From: Rhodamnia argentea
Taxonomy: Eukaryota; Streptophyta; Magnoliopsida; Myrtales; Myrtaceae
Direction: 5' to 3'
Length of the DNA: 64,000 bases
Assembly: GCF_020921035.1 (NCBI RefSeq)
Contig: NC_063156.1
Coordinates: forward strand, 27,638,283-27,702,282
Position 1 is the first letter of the stretch, and every line of letters begins with the position of its first letter. The notes below the pieces were generated by a model. It was not told the origin of the DNA and searched no databases. It was given only the letters and a program-made list of their open reading frames with translations. Of this stretch, positions 63,577 through 64,000 are shown piece by piece. Made by a program: the position numbers and the translations under genes.

Positions 63577-64000
63577 AGAGTACAAAAATCTGTATTAGTT
63601 TTTCAAAGAAAGTGTTAAAATCTTTAAATAAGGCTACGTTGATTGCCTAAGAGAGGACCAAGAAATGGCCATGATCCTTCGGGCTGTGGAAACATTTGAA
63701 TCTCTTTCACCAAACGATAATTCCAATTAAGTTGCAAATTTAGGACGAGCTTCATCATCCCTTTCAATCTCATCCATGAGAGGTCTCCAAGTTGACATGT
63801 CGATCTCTCTAATTGGCAGAAGATTTAGGGCTGTCAAATTCGTGCCGCGACATCAGATTCGATCTGCGTCTCATGCTGTCTTGTTGCTTTCCATACTGTT
63901 TCATGTGCCGAAAAGTGAAACGAAAGAAGGAGGAAAAGTAAATGAGGAATGTTGTTAAAGGTATGTCTTAAGTTTAAGCCAGTAAGGAAAATTAGGAAGT
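63577..64000. other. Dioxygenase 3' flank, no gene seen
   Basis: AT-rich 3' UTR and spacer to the window edge. A 60-codon chance frame at 63776-63958 has no recognised motif. Confidence 0.5.

Overview
The window is nuclear DNA of a flowering plant, most likely a woody eudicot. The evidence is spliced genes with long AT-rich introns, plant-only families (class I LBD factor, LRR receptor-like kinase, plant-type PARP1), telo-box/TATA promoters on ribosomal-protein genes, and intergenic DNA full of hairpin-like Mutator-type elements plus a Ty1/copia retrotransposon. I cannot name the species from sequence alone. Exons were joined by hand from splice sites, and reading-frame continuity was checked across every junction of the genes called complete.

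Layout. 1-2.6 kb: an unresolved, possibly minus-strand transcript and a shared promoter region. 2.6-6.2 kb (+): deoxyhypusine hydroxylase, 7 exons, 319 aa. 6.2-11.2 kb: repeats, including a hairpin element and an 0.8-kb dispersed duplication. 11.2-22.1 kb (+): PARP1, 20 exons, 993 aa. 22.1-28 kb: repeat-rich spacer with several inverted-repeat elements, one with a clean 9-bp target duplication. 28.1-29.2 kb (+): an LBD transcription factor, 2 exons, 243 aa. 29.2-33.6 kb: no gene recognised. 33.6-35.4 kb (-): DPMS3, 3 exons, 89 aa.

36-52.2 kb is a cluster of ribosomal protein uS10 (RPS20) loci: a decayed, rearranged copy at 37.2-38.2 kb, an intact gene at 44.6-47.3 kb, and a third copy at 50.1-52.1 kb that keeps its promoter motifs and splice sites but has two in-frame stops. 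A 4.8-kb copia element with nearly identical 138-bp LTRs is inserted just 3' of the first pseudogene. 52-58 kb: repeats and no confident gene. 58.1-61.5 kb (+): an LRR receptor-like kinase whose catalytic Asp is Asn and which lacks a glycine-rich loop (predicted pseudokinase). 62.1-63.6 kb (+): a 2-oxoglutarate/Fe(II) dioxygenase of the ACC-oxidase-homolog type, 379 aa.

The genes are independent eukaryotic loci, not an operon. They cover translation (DOHH acting on eIF5A, RPS20), DNA-damage signalling (PARP1), ER glycosylation (DPMS3), organ patterning (LBD), surface signalling (LRR-RLK) and specialised metabolism (dioxygenase). I found no clearly new biological system. The most notable material is the RPS20 birth-and-death cluster, the hairpin elements with GC-rich centres, the copia copy whose young LTRs contrast with its broken reading frame, and an intron in PARP1 whose retention would end a two-zinc-finger product exactly at the splice acceptor.
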